This document shows, in pieces, positions 9,336-19,145 of a stretch of DNA of 64,000 nt. Every line of letters starts with the position of its first letter. Position 1 is the stretch's first letter. The DNA is from Viridothelium virens. Its lineage: Eukaryota > Ascomycota > Dothideomycetes > Trypetheliales > Trypetheliaceae. The stretch lies in the NCBI GenBank assembly GCA_010094025.1, contig ML991824.1, positions 1-64,000 on the forward strand. The letters run 5' to 3'. The position numbers and the translations under genes were made by a program. Under the pieces are notes generated by a model that saw nothing but the letters and a program-made list of their open reading frames with translations, was not told where the DNA came from and ran no database searches.

Positions 9336-10715
9336 TCACCATAGTGGCATTGATCGTCCCACCTCATGATTATCTGGCATCTGTAGCCTCCCCATATCTG
9401 CCAAAATCTCATCGACCGCCTGTTTCGCCTCCTTATCCTCTCTTTCCCGCCGCAGATGCCTAATCTCCTTCTCAGCGACCATCCACGTGGACAAATCCAC
9501 CCCAAATATCTCCGCAGCCCTGAACGGGTCTTCCATCCCATTCTGTCGCCTCGCTATTGCTCTGAAAGCCTGCATTCGAATCCACCCCGCATCGGCGGCA
9601 TTGAAGAAGCAGTGACGTAACTCTTTCGGTTTTTCGTCGAGCTGGTTCAGAGTCTGAAACTGGTGATGGCTGGTTGCTCGACTCGTAATGCTATCAACAT
9701 GGTCTCTGCGTGATTTGTTGACTTCCGAAGGGGAGGGTCTCTGCGACCTGTATGATGGTGGTCCATGGATGGCAGCGAGTTGTTCGAATTCGGCCGTAGG
9801 TCTCCATTCATTCCAGTCAAGTGATTGATGCGTCTCGTCATCCTCCGTGATATACCAACTGTCGATGAGGGTGTGAATGACTTGGTAGAAGATGGCAAAC
9901 TCACGAGGTTGAGAGGGAGGGAAGATGAGAGGGAGTTCGGCGAGGTCTACGGCGAGGACGGACGGGAGGCGATGGAGGTCGTGGTGGAAGAAGCGAATGA
10001 TAGGGTGGTGCTGGGCGCCTTGGCTGACGAAGATGTTGATACAGTACTGCAATTGTTCGAACTGGATTCCGATGAGCTTGCATGCCTCTCTGAGTGCGTT
10101 AAAGCGAAGGCCAAAAGGAGCACGCTGATCTGGCGGTTTGCGCATCTCTTCGTTCCTGTGGAAGGAGAGAATCGCTTCGATTCCTGACCAGTAACCTGAT
10201 GGAATGTCTACCGTTTTGTCTGGCTCATCCAATGGAAGCTGGAACTGGGGCTGCCTGTAGAGGAGTGCGAACGATGCCAATTGGACGTATTCGCTGTATC
10301 GAGCGCAATAAGCGCGTCTGCGGAACCTTATTATCTCCAGTAACAAGTTCCCTTGAGGGAGGCACGGGTCTCTTATGAAAGGAAGGTGGTAGGACTCCCG
10401 GGTATTGAGATACTGGTTCATTTCCCGGACATAATTGCTGAGATTTCGCACTGATCGATTGGCCGGAAGTCCAGCCTTCTCGAGTCTCCGAAGCTCGTCA
10501 TGAAGATCTGCGCACGTCGACTTGTATAAGGATATAAGCTTATACTGTTCAGGTAGCAGGCTATTCCCTGTTGTAGTGAGTGACTGATGAGCCCACAACA
10601 GGCGATTCATAAGCATATCAAGGGGGTGTTCACGCGTAGATGACAGCGGCTGGGGAAAGCGATAAAGCACTAGCTGAAGCTGCTGGCTTTGACCTGGACC
10701 GGTGGCCATGGCCAC
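9336..10715 (-). CDS. Hypothetical protein, 459 residues
   Basis: An intron-free minus-strand frame with two possible starts (ATG at 10715 and 10709). The product is soluble, without signal peptide or membrane segment, and rich in Arg, Leu and aromatic residues. The N-terminal half is probably helical (LHDELRRLEKAGLPANRS; REACKLIGIQFEQLQYCINI). The C-terminal 90 residues contain WIRMQAFRAIARRQ and a charged coiled-coil-like helix (EKEIRHLRREREDKEAKQA). I do not recognise the family. Length, even composition and lack of stops make it a convincing gene. The C-terminal helix suggests a protein-protein interaction, which is inference only. Confidence 0.7.
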   Translation of the reverse strand: MAMATGPGQSQQLQLVLYRFPQPLSSTREHPLDMLMNRLLWAHQSLTTTGNSLLPEQYKLISLYKSTCADLHDELRRLEKAGLPANRSVRNLSNYVREMNQYLNTRESYHLPFIRDPCLPQGNLLLEIIRFRRRAYCARYSEYVQLASFALLYRQPQFQLPLDEPDKTVDIPSGYWSGIEAILSFHRNEEMRKPPDQRAPFGLRFNALREACKLIGIQFEQLQYCINIFVSQGAQHHPIIRFFHHDLHRLPSVLAVDLAELPLIFPPSQPREFAIFYQVIHTLIDSWYITEDDETHQSLDWNEWRPTAEFEQLAAIHGPPSYRSQRPSPSEVNKSRRDHVDSITSRATSHHQFQTLNQLDEKPKELRHCFFNAADAGWIRMQAFRAIARRQNGMEDPFRAAEIFGVDLSTWMVAEKEIRHLRREREDKEAKQAVDEILADMGRLQMPDNHEVGRSMPLW

Positions 10716-11413
10716 TCTTCAACTGGGAAGGAGAGCCCAGATTAGAGAAACAGTGCAGGCCCGTAATGAAGGAGAGGAAGGATCGACCTGAGAAATGAGT
10801 CCAACTCGGGGGGGTTTAAGTGGTTTCGGCAGACGTCAAGCAGCTGTATCAACGAAAACATGACAAAAACATGATGAATGAGGGTTTTAGAAGATCCATG
10901 GTACTGGACGGTAGTAGGCTGAAATGGGATTGCGCGAGGATTTGATGGATATGAAATGCGAGATGTCTTTCTCAGATGAGGGAACAACGTAGTCTGGTAG
11001 ACTGAACAAGCAACGATCGGTACCTCAAAAGTATATTGATCGTACACGGAAATGCCTTCCAGCAGTGCTGCGCCCCCAGCATGAGTCCACTAGGGTTACC
11101 ACCCTCGAGACCCCAGCCAGCTGCATACTTGTGGTGCCCCCCCCCTGTAACGACGAGCGTTCCAACTACTCACCTCAAGCTACCAAAGGTGCATGCCCCT
11201 CAAGATCTTCGTCTTCTCGTGTCGTATCGTGTAGTTGTTGAAAGAAGGTCTTGAGGTAAGTCTCTGAGGCGGGCGACGCAATGAGGTCGACCCACCTTCA
11301 AAGAACCAATCGTGAGCCGTCCCAATACCCCATTACGACGACGTAGACAAGTAACGTTGAGTCTGAGAACTTCAGTAGCCAGATGCCTCTGAGTCTTTCA
11401 CATTTGACATGGC
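10716..11413. other. Intergenic, 0.7 kb
   Basis: Promoter side of the 459-residue gene and 3' flank of the CutA-like gene. It includes a C-run near 11140. Open frames here are short, begin at non-ATG codons and show no domain. Confidence 0.5.
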
Positions 11414-13511
11414 TTATCTGCCCTCCCATTCGGGTTCGACGACCTCGTCAAACAGCCCTGAATGATCTGAACGTCCACGACCAACAGATTCCAGAATATC
11501 CCATGCCCGCCGAAACTCATCGCGGATTGCAACTAAGCCATTGTGAGTTACGACTCTGGCAACATTGTGCTCGACCTCGAAAGGATCTTCTATCGCGAAC
11601 AAGTAGCGCTGTCGGACCACTCTCTAAACCAAAGAATGTCAGATTACGGTTTCCACTTCGAAGCTTAATCACACTTACATCATTCACAATTTCAGTTGTG
11701 GCAAACGTCCATTCTTTTTCTTCCTTTGTCAAAAGCCCACCGGGTGTCCGCAGAGACAGTACCTCACTCCTCCACAAGAAACCTCCTTCAGGCACGCCAG
11801 CACCTTGCTTAGCATAGTAGTGGAAGAAGTTGCGCAAAAGGACGGGTAACGGGTCCACGTTCTGCGTAAGCCTGCCTTGTGAAGCGAGTCTCCTTATCTC
11901 ATCAGTATCCCTGAAGAATCGAATATCATAATGCTTTAGCCAGAGTTCACTGTGGTGAGTTGCAGCCTTTTTGTCATCAGATTGCAAGTACCATGCAGTC
12001 TGAAGATTGGGGACTACACTTGGTTTTGCGATGTTGACCAAAAAATGCAGTACCATTAAGACATAGCCGTACGAGGAGAGGGTCCCACTATACGCGCTAT
12101 TAATCTTTCTGCGCCCTACCCAGGCCTTAATAAAACTACAATGTAAGTTGCAATTAGCTTCTGCGTCAAGAATTGGAGGGTTCATTACTTACAGCACCAT
12201 CAATCTAACACGTTCATCACATAAGCAGTAGCAGCGTAGAAGGTGAGTATTTTGCATAACGAGCGTGTTTGAGAAGTTGATATCTGCGGTAATCCCTACA
12301 CCACTTTTCGGGATGTCCAGAGGACTGAGCTTTCGTTCCCGTAACCAAGGACGCTTCTCTGGTTGCTTGCGTTCGCTCTGAGCACTTGATGGTAGCATCT
12401 GATTCTCTCTGGACGTGGCTGATTCGGCACTAGCACTATTTGCTGCGACCGGTGGGTTCAAAGTGAGACTATGAAAGGCCTGTGAAAGCCCGGGGCCCAT
12501 GTTGGTATACCTATTTGGAACCTCTTCTCCTTTCACGGGCTCGGTATCAGCCTCATTGTGTCTGGAGTACTTCTGTTCGTTCGGCAAAGCATCCCACGTC
12601 TCTCTTTCGGCCCGGAGGCCAGCAAGAAGATCCGGTGTAGGCTTTTCACAGACTCTCAGGATCGGTATGCGAGTGCGCGTAAGCAGGCGAGCCCCTATCC
12701 CACTCTCGAGCAGCAATTTTTCCAGCTGACGTGGTAGGTCATTCTCATGAAGGTAAAGTGAGATTTCTGGTAACATGCCTCCCTCTTCTATCGCAACTAC
12801 AGCAAGGTCAACATCGGAATCTTTCGTTCCAAATCCAGAAGCGTAGCTCCCGAAGGCTTTGAGAGTCGCTTGTGGACGATCATCGTGGTCTTTGGAACCT
12901 GAAACTCTTTCACAGAGTCCAGCCAAAGTAGCAATAAACCCCCGTCTCTTTTCGTCTTCCTCCTCAGTCATCAAATTGGGAGGGATCTGTTCCCTTGCGA
13001 CGCGGTCTAGATAACTACATTGGGTCAAATAAGCCTCAGGTGTAGGCGGACCCTGAAGCGGATGAAACGTGCTTGAATTGGATGATCGGGATGGGTTAGA
13101 AGGGCCCTGAGAACGCCCAGATGGTATATGTGGAGTACGGGCTGGGAAGTGCTGCTGTTGGTGTAGCTGTCGTTGAAGAATTTGCGGTACACGTGGAGCT
13201 TGAGAGCCTCTCATTTGTGCACCATTGAATCCTCGTCCCCGAGTAGGAGCTTGACGGCCGGGGAGATTTGTTCGCTCATTGGACCTCACCTGACTGCTAG
13301 GAAACGCTGAAGATCGTATCGTAGCGTCGGCTGAAGAGGAAGGAGCGGTTGATATGTGGCGTTGCGGGTTTACGAAACTACTTCGTCCCCGAGCCCTGCC
13401 TCTTCCCCTGCCTCGCTGCGAGGTGGTCTCCAGCGATGGCTCGTGTCCAGAGATTTGCACATTGTTTAGAATTGTAGCACGCAAATCATCTTGAGTATTA
13501 TCCGTGCTCAT
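11414..13511 (-). CDS. Cid1/CutA-like ribonucleotidyltransferase (terminal RNA tailing enzyme)
   Basis: Three exons: 13511-12193, 12135-11679 and 11623-11414 (661 residues); introns are 57 and 55 nt. Residues ~30-130 are Arg/Gly- and Gln-rich (RGRGRGRARGRS), an RNA-binding-like tail. The pol-beta palm starts at FGSYASGFGTKDSDVDLAV (GS at ~221, catalytic Asp pair ~233/235). The third Asp is in GITADINFSN, after an insertion of ~110 residues that fungal CutA/CutB proteins also carry. The first splice junction restores RVRLMVLFIKAWVGRRKINS, followed by SYGYVLMVLHFLVNIAKP, the poly(A)-polymerase-associated helical domain. The last exon completes the core (RYLFAIEDPFEVEHNVAR). CutA of Aspergillus nidulans adds C/U-rich tails to mRNAs and triggers decapping; a similar role is inferred. 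Confidence 0.9.
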
Positions 13512-14222
13512 CGTGAATGAATGGCTTGCGAAGCAAAAGAATTCTGTGTCAGGGCAAAGAGATGGAAAGATCACGTATAGGTAGTTTGAAAGTGCAGTAG
13601 GTCACGGTGTAGAGGCAGCTGATTCGTGTCAGTGCCGGCAAGTAATTGACACAAAGTGTGATAAGCCATGAATGTAAACTGTGTGATAACGTCTGCATTA
13701 ACTGCGGGCATGCCTACTAGGTGAACACAGCTCAATCGCAGTTGCGATAAGCAGTGATTTCGCGTAGCACTTGAATCGCTTCTGCAAAGCAGTCACTCGA
13801 TGTTTTGCATACCACTCACGCAAGTGCTGCAAGGTGGCGCGAAGTCGGTGCAGCAAACTACGGATCAATGATGGTCCGGTAGGGCTGATTGAGTGAGGTA
13901 ATTCTCCGCAATACCTTAGCAACTCCTCACGCCAATCATTGTTTTCTTTCTCGAGGCATCTTCGATACTGATACTCGCCATCCTCACTTTACATGCCGGG
14001 TTCTGTGGGTCTGTGATAAGGACTCCAATATTGGTCACTCCCAACGGAGTCTAGGCGTCTGTGACGTAACGCTAACATCAGTCACATGAGTGCAGGGTAG
14101 AGAGTGATTGCCAGGTCGAAGGGGGGATTTGGAGGCTTCTGCCCTTCCCAAGCCCTTCAAGACTCTGCACTCTTCGCACCCACTTGCCCTTTCTTCTTCT
14201 TCGCCTCTCAATACCACCGAGA
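13512..14222. promoter_or_regulatory. Divergent promoter, CutA-like / TFIIF alpha
   Basis: About 710 bp between two start codons. A TGACGTAA octamer (14062-14069) matches a CRE/ATF-type bZIP site and lies ~155 bp upstream of the TFIIF alpha ATG. A pyrimidine-rich tract (CTTTCTTCTTCTTCGCCTCT, 14188-14207) directly precedes that start. Short minus-strand frames (13698-13922; 14035-14335) have no support. Confidence 0.5.
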
Positions 14223-16666
14223 ATGAGTGCCTCTCCTGCTGGACCCCCTTCGGGGCGAACCCCCAACGGCGGCCTCCCGTCAGTCTTCGTCCCAAAGAAG
14301 CGTAAGAACAATCCTCTAGTACCTACATCACGCACTGGAGGGCGGAAGCCTCTACCTCCTCCCAGTCGCCCGATCCCGAAAGCAAATGGAACTTCACCTC
14401 TTGTCTCGCATGGTGCACTACGCCCTACCTCTCAGTCGCGAACCGCAACACCGCAACCTGCGTTAGCCAATGAGCCTACCGAGAAGGAAGAAGACCTTGG
14501 CCCTCCAGACAAGGAGTTCCCAGTTGTCACAACGAAGCGCGCATTTCTGAATGGAATCAGACACCACGCAATAAGGTTACAGGTCCGAAAGGATAAAGAT
14601 ATCGACATTTACAATGAGACTACTTTCACAAGACCAATACGTCTGCATCGGCGCAATCCACGCCTGCAACCTGGTGATGCGAATGCGCAAGATGGTGACG
14701 CCGAAGATAACGACGAGGATCCAGAACGGAAGCTGGAAGAGCAGCGAAAGGCAGAGCGGCAAGCTATACGCGAAGCAAATCAGGCACAGATTGCGCCGAA
14801 CACGAAGGCAAACCCAAAGAAGCGCGAGTTCAATAAGAAGATCGAGCAAGTGTATCGTTCGCACGACAATCTTGAAGCCAAGAAACGCTCCCAGCTCCGT
14901 TATGAAGAAACCATGCCGTGGCACCTAGAGGATTTTGATTACAAAAATTGTTGGGTCGGCAGCTACGAGGCACCCATGTCTGAGGCCTTTGTTGTATTTG
15001 TCCCAGAAGAAGGACGCTTTCGAATGGTGCCAATCGAGAAGTGGTACAAATTCAACCAAAAGGCCAAACATAAGGTTCTCAGCGCAGAAGAAGCAGAAGC
15101 AAGGATGGCAAAGGGCGTTTCGGATCCAAAATTTGTCCGTGAAGCCAAAATCAGGGCAAAGCAAGAGGAACAGCTTAGGAACAGTAGACCACAAAGACTA
15201 CTATTGAGGCGAGGTGAACGTGGAGAGCGACCTGGTCGACGCGGAGGCGGGGATGAGGATGAGATGGGTGAAATGGTCGCCGACGAGAATGACCTCGATT
15301 TTGACGCGAAAGATGAATTCCAAGACGACGAGGAGAATCCGCTGTTCGATGACGAAGAGATTGAGAAGGAAGCCGAAAGGAGGATTACTCGCGAACAGAA
15401 GGAAGCAAACATCTTCAAAGATCTCAAAGAGGAGAAGGACTTTGATGCAGAGGATGCGAAAGCGAAACTAGACAAGGAAGAGCGGAGGAAACTGGAGAAA
15501 GCCACACGGAAGGCGCTGCGGAAGGCGGAACACACGTCGAACCTGTACGGGTCGGATGACAGTGACAAAAATCCATATTCAGACACCGTAAGTTGCACCT
15601 TCTTTACCCACCATCACACATCTTTTCCTCTACGTTCGCTATGGACGCTTTTATTACCGTCACCGAAGCATTTCCTGTTGCATTGTAAGCATTCGTCGCT
15701 CACTTGAAGCAGTCTGAATCCTCCGACTCGGAAACCGAGCGCCAACGACTGGAGGAAGAAGCCAAGCAGAAGGAAAAGGAATCCACCGATAAAGCTCGTC
15801 TTGAAGAAAGCTCCAAACATGACGGCAAGCCATCCTCTTCTAAGCCCGCCTCCGGCCGTGGCAGTGGCACCAACACTCCCAAAGGCAGCAACACGCCCTC
15901 TGGCCGCCCATCCAAGCATCCTACTGCGCCTGAGCGCCTGCCTTCCTCCTCGAGTCTCAAGCGCCCGGGCTCCCCCAACCTCTCCGAGACTGATGGCAAC
16001 GAGTCATCCCGCAAGAAGCCTAAGAAGAAGCACGACAAGCTAGCAGTCACGAATATGCCTACTACAGCACCCAACTCGCGTCCGATGAGCCCTCGTCCGA
16101 TGAGCCCAGAAGTCGCCGGCGGCACGGACAATGAAGGGAAGAAGCGTAAGGGAAGGCCGGCAGGGTCGGGAAGCGATACTGAGACGGATGGACAGCGGAA
16201 GAAGAAACTCAAGCTTAAGCTGGGGGGTAGGAGCCCAGATGCATCGAGGGCTGGCAGTCCAGCTGCGCCTGTGTCGGCTGGAGGTGCGGTGGCGGCGCCA
16301 GCATCCGCTGGTGGCAGTCGTGCGGGTAGTCCTGCCATGACTCGTAAGTCTCTCTCATCCTTTCTCTCTTTCTGATCGTCTTGATCAGGGATGATAAGAG
16401 AGTTTTCCCACATGATCTCGTGCTCCCCACTTTAGGTTCTTGAAGCTGACTCTCCCCGTCTCGCAATAGCTGCTCGTCCCCTTCCTACCGGCGAAGAAAT
16501 CAAGGCCGCGATTTCCCCTGCGGGTACTTCGATGAAGGAGGTCATAAATATGTTCCGCTCTAGTATGGCGCAGGATAAGGCTGCGTTTATCAGTCTGATT
16601 CGGCAGAATGTGAGGATGCAGAAGACACCTGACGGCCAGACCATACTTTTCCCCAGGGGTGCTTGA
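14223..16666 (+). CDS. TFG1: Transcription initiation factor IIF subunit alpha (RAP74)
   Basis: Three exons: 14223-15587, 15713-16343 and 16470-16666 (730 residues); introns are 125 and 126 nt. The N-terminal third carries the TFIIF dimerisation region (EFPVVTTKRAFLNGIRHHAI; then MPWHLEDFDYKNCWVGSYEA and FVVFVPEEGRFRMVPIEKWY, the triple-barrel strands shared with human RAP74). The middle is long, charged and disordered (acidic DEDEMGEMVADENDLDFD, then Ser/Pro/Lys-rich). The last exon encodes the C-terminal winged helix (GEEIKAAISPAGTSMKEVIN). The protein binds RNA polymerase II and, in the family, recruits the CTD phosphatase Fcp1 through the winged helix. The ATG at 14223 follows a pyrimidine-rich leader. 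Confidence 0.93.
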
Positions 16667-16934
16667 TTTCTGCTCGGGTGAGTTGAGGCTAGGGAACGAG
16701 CAGATTACTTGAGTTGGTGAATTGAATTATCAGCAGAGCCATTGTGATGGGCGACGAGGCATTGTTAGAGTAAAGATCAGCAAAGGTGGTTTCATGAGAT
16801 TAGTCTTTACAACGATTAGCGAGGTGCCTAAGGCGGTTTGACACGGTAATTAGCAGCAGCGCATGGGAGCTTTAGAATGGCAGAGGTAGCCTCCATCTTC
16901 GAGGAACACAGAACTCTGATTGACTTAGGAGCAA

Positions 16935-18250
16935 TTACAAAACTTCTATGATCTGCTCGTCCTCATCTATTTCCTCTACTTTCTTTTCCCCACCTTCTTC
17001 ATCTCTCATGAGCACCTGTACCAACCTATCGCACCCCTCTTTTACACCTTCATCATTGACCTGAAGATGGAGCTCCCGTACGATGGGGTATGTCTTAATG
17101 CCTCTTAGCACATCTCGCCCTTCGCCGTTTGTAGTTAGCAAGAGCAGTGTCTCCAAATGCGTAGCCAAGATCTGCGCGTCGGCATCACGCTGCTTATCTG
17201 GCGGCAGAAGCTGACACTCCTCAAGCATGCCCTCTGTATCTTCATCCGAGTAATCTTCCGAGCCCATAAGAGGAAGGAGTAGGTATGGTAAGATGTTGAT
17301 GTCCGCGGATGACATCAGCTTGGGATGGGAAGCGATATCAAAGGCTACGTTCTTGATAGTAGATGCAGCACCTCGTCTACGTATCTCAGAGGTATGTTCT
17401 GTGAAAACGATGAGTTTGGTCAGGGGGACGATGTCGTTGTCACCCTTTCGGGGCGTAACAAAGTATTGACGCCCTTCGGCGTGCTTGGCCATGTCAGCGA
17501 GAAAGTAAGAGATGTAGTCGTAATTGGCATTCTTGTTGTAACGACCTTCGGCACCCTTAACAAAGCAGTCCATGAGTTGATCCATGGCATTACTCGACGT
17601 CGATAGGGATTTCGGAAGATCGCGTTTTAATTTGAGCAGACGCTTGATAGAGTCCCACTTTGCCATATTGGCAAGAAGCATGCCCATTTCGTTGGCATTT
17701 GGCTCTTTGTCGCTCTAATAATATTCTCAGCATAGATATGAAGATGTGGAGATGACGAGCTGTTAGAAAACTGACATACTGTTATCCGTAATAGCAGGGA
17801 TTCCAGAAAGGCGTCATCTTCGGCTAGGGTCTTGAGGACCTCCAGGTCCCCAGAGATATTTACAAGAATAGTAAGTGCGTTCTTTGCGATAGGCTTGATA
17901 ATTTACATAATGTTAGTGTTTTCGACTTCTTGATCTGGTCATTCGTGGAGAATGATCGAGACCATACCGGATAATCTTTTATTAGAAGTTTCAAGTCTTT
18001 CACCGGGGTCAATTGTCCAGCTTTGAAGATGTCCGGCTGAGCTGTTGAGTAGCCCACGAGATTCTCTGCAGCTAAAAGAAGTCCATCAATATTCTATTTA
18101 CTTCTCCCACAATATATTGATGCTGACCGATCTGCCGAACCTGGGTGTTGCCATGATGAAGGAATTCCACCAGCTAGCCCACACTCATTAGCTCAATACA
18201 TCTCTGTGGACTTGATAGTAGTTTCTGACTTCCTCAAGCTCCGTTGGCAT
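16935..18250 (-). CDS. HGH1: HGH1, eEF2-specific chaperone adaptor (armadillo-like)
   Basis: Five exons: 18250-18230, 18173-18128, 18071-17968, 17893-17780 and 17714-16935 (354 residues). Splicing yields MPTELEELVEFLHHGNTQVR and, across the next junction, QIAAENLVGYSTAQPDIFKA, a typical HGH1 N-terminus of helical ARM-like repeats. Later segments include NALTILVNISGDLEVL, MGMLLANMAKWDSIKRLL and ILPYLLLPLMGSEDY. The C-terminus is acidic. HGH1 is a cytosolic protein that bridges eEF2, Hsp90 and TRiC during eEF2 folding. The first donor (GTCAGA) is weak, but no other choice keeps both the frame and the family's N-terminal sequence. The 3' end lies 268 bp from that of TFIIF alpha. Confidence 0.9.
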
Positions 18251-19145
18251 GATATAGCGTCTAAAATTGGATACTCGGCATGCTCGATTTGATGCCTTGA
18301 GGAGGAGTATTTTTACCATACCTGGCAGACTCGCTTATCTCATCATTCTCGCACGGACCAAATTCCAGGTCTTTCAGGTCCAGGTTCTTTTCAGCGATGA
18401 GTGAAGTCCCGGTTTCCATCTTACACCAAGCTTCCAACATCTGCATGCTTTTCTATCTAGACGTTCTCTCGGGCGGCATTCCTTCGCCCTTTCTACAGGC
18501 ATGCAACTGCTCAGCATTGCATGCATCAGCGAGATGTTGCACTCACAGTCGCATTGTTGGGATGTCCTTCAACCTGGCCCAGCCTGTTCTAGTTGGGCAA
18601 TGCGTGCAAGATCCTTCGAAGCGCCTGTCCTGCTCTTGACTTGCAGTAGCTCCACGAGGCCAGCGACGGACCGCACGCCTCCAACCGCACGGCCGGGGTA
18701 TGGACGTGATGAACGGTCTCGAAGGCGGCCGCACGTTGTTTGTAGGTTTGTGCATGGGCGCTTAAGAATTGGGGGCGCTTACGCCATCCGCGAATAAGAC
18801 GGCGAGTAGATGCCTTTCCCTTGTCATTACTACCCATGTATGAGATATCATTGGGTTCTTGAAGCCAACCCTTATTCGTTCGTAAGAATGTCATGGTCGT
18901 TTTTCGGCTGCAAGGTCCCGTCCTGGTTGCCGCTATTGCTTCTCGGCGGGTAGGTAGGTCGCGTCTCAGTTGCTTCAGAGGAGTTTGTCGATACATATAG
19001 GGAAGCAGGTCTGATCTATGCCACTGTACGGAACCCCCTTTCAGTTATTTTATGCTGTCGATCTGCTTCCCCGACACAAGCTGCACATAAACCAAAAATA
19101 AGGTCCTTGGCAGCTAAAGATCAGGACAAGATCAACTCGGCGAAC
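18251..19145 (-). other. HGH1 upstream region with possible spliced upstream exons
   Basis: The minus strand upstream of HGH1 holds open frames at 18996-18589 (SYMGSNDKGKASTRRLIRGW) and 18446-18261 (LIAEKNLDLKDLEFGPCEND). In another frame near 18700-18585 lies a gene-like stretch, VGGVRSVAGLVELLQVKSRT followed by GASKDLARIAQLEQAGPG. A donor at 18322 (GTATGG) and acceptor at 18261 would join the second of these in frame to the HGH1 ATG. No family is recognised. This could be a small spliced gene, an extended HGH1 5' leader or an N-terminal extension. On the plus strand it is the promoter of the following gene. Confidence 0.3.

Noticed and set aside
14963-15598. 211-codon minus-strand frame opposite TFIIF alpha
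   Set aside because: Ser/Phe-rich translation is the antisense of the Glu/Lys/Asp-rich region of the real gene.
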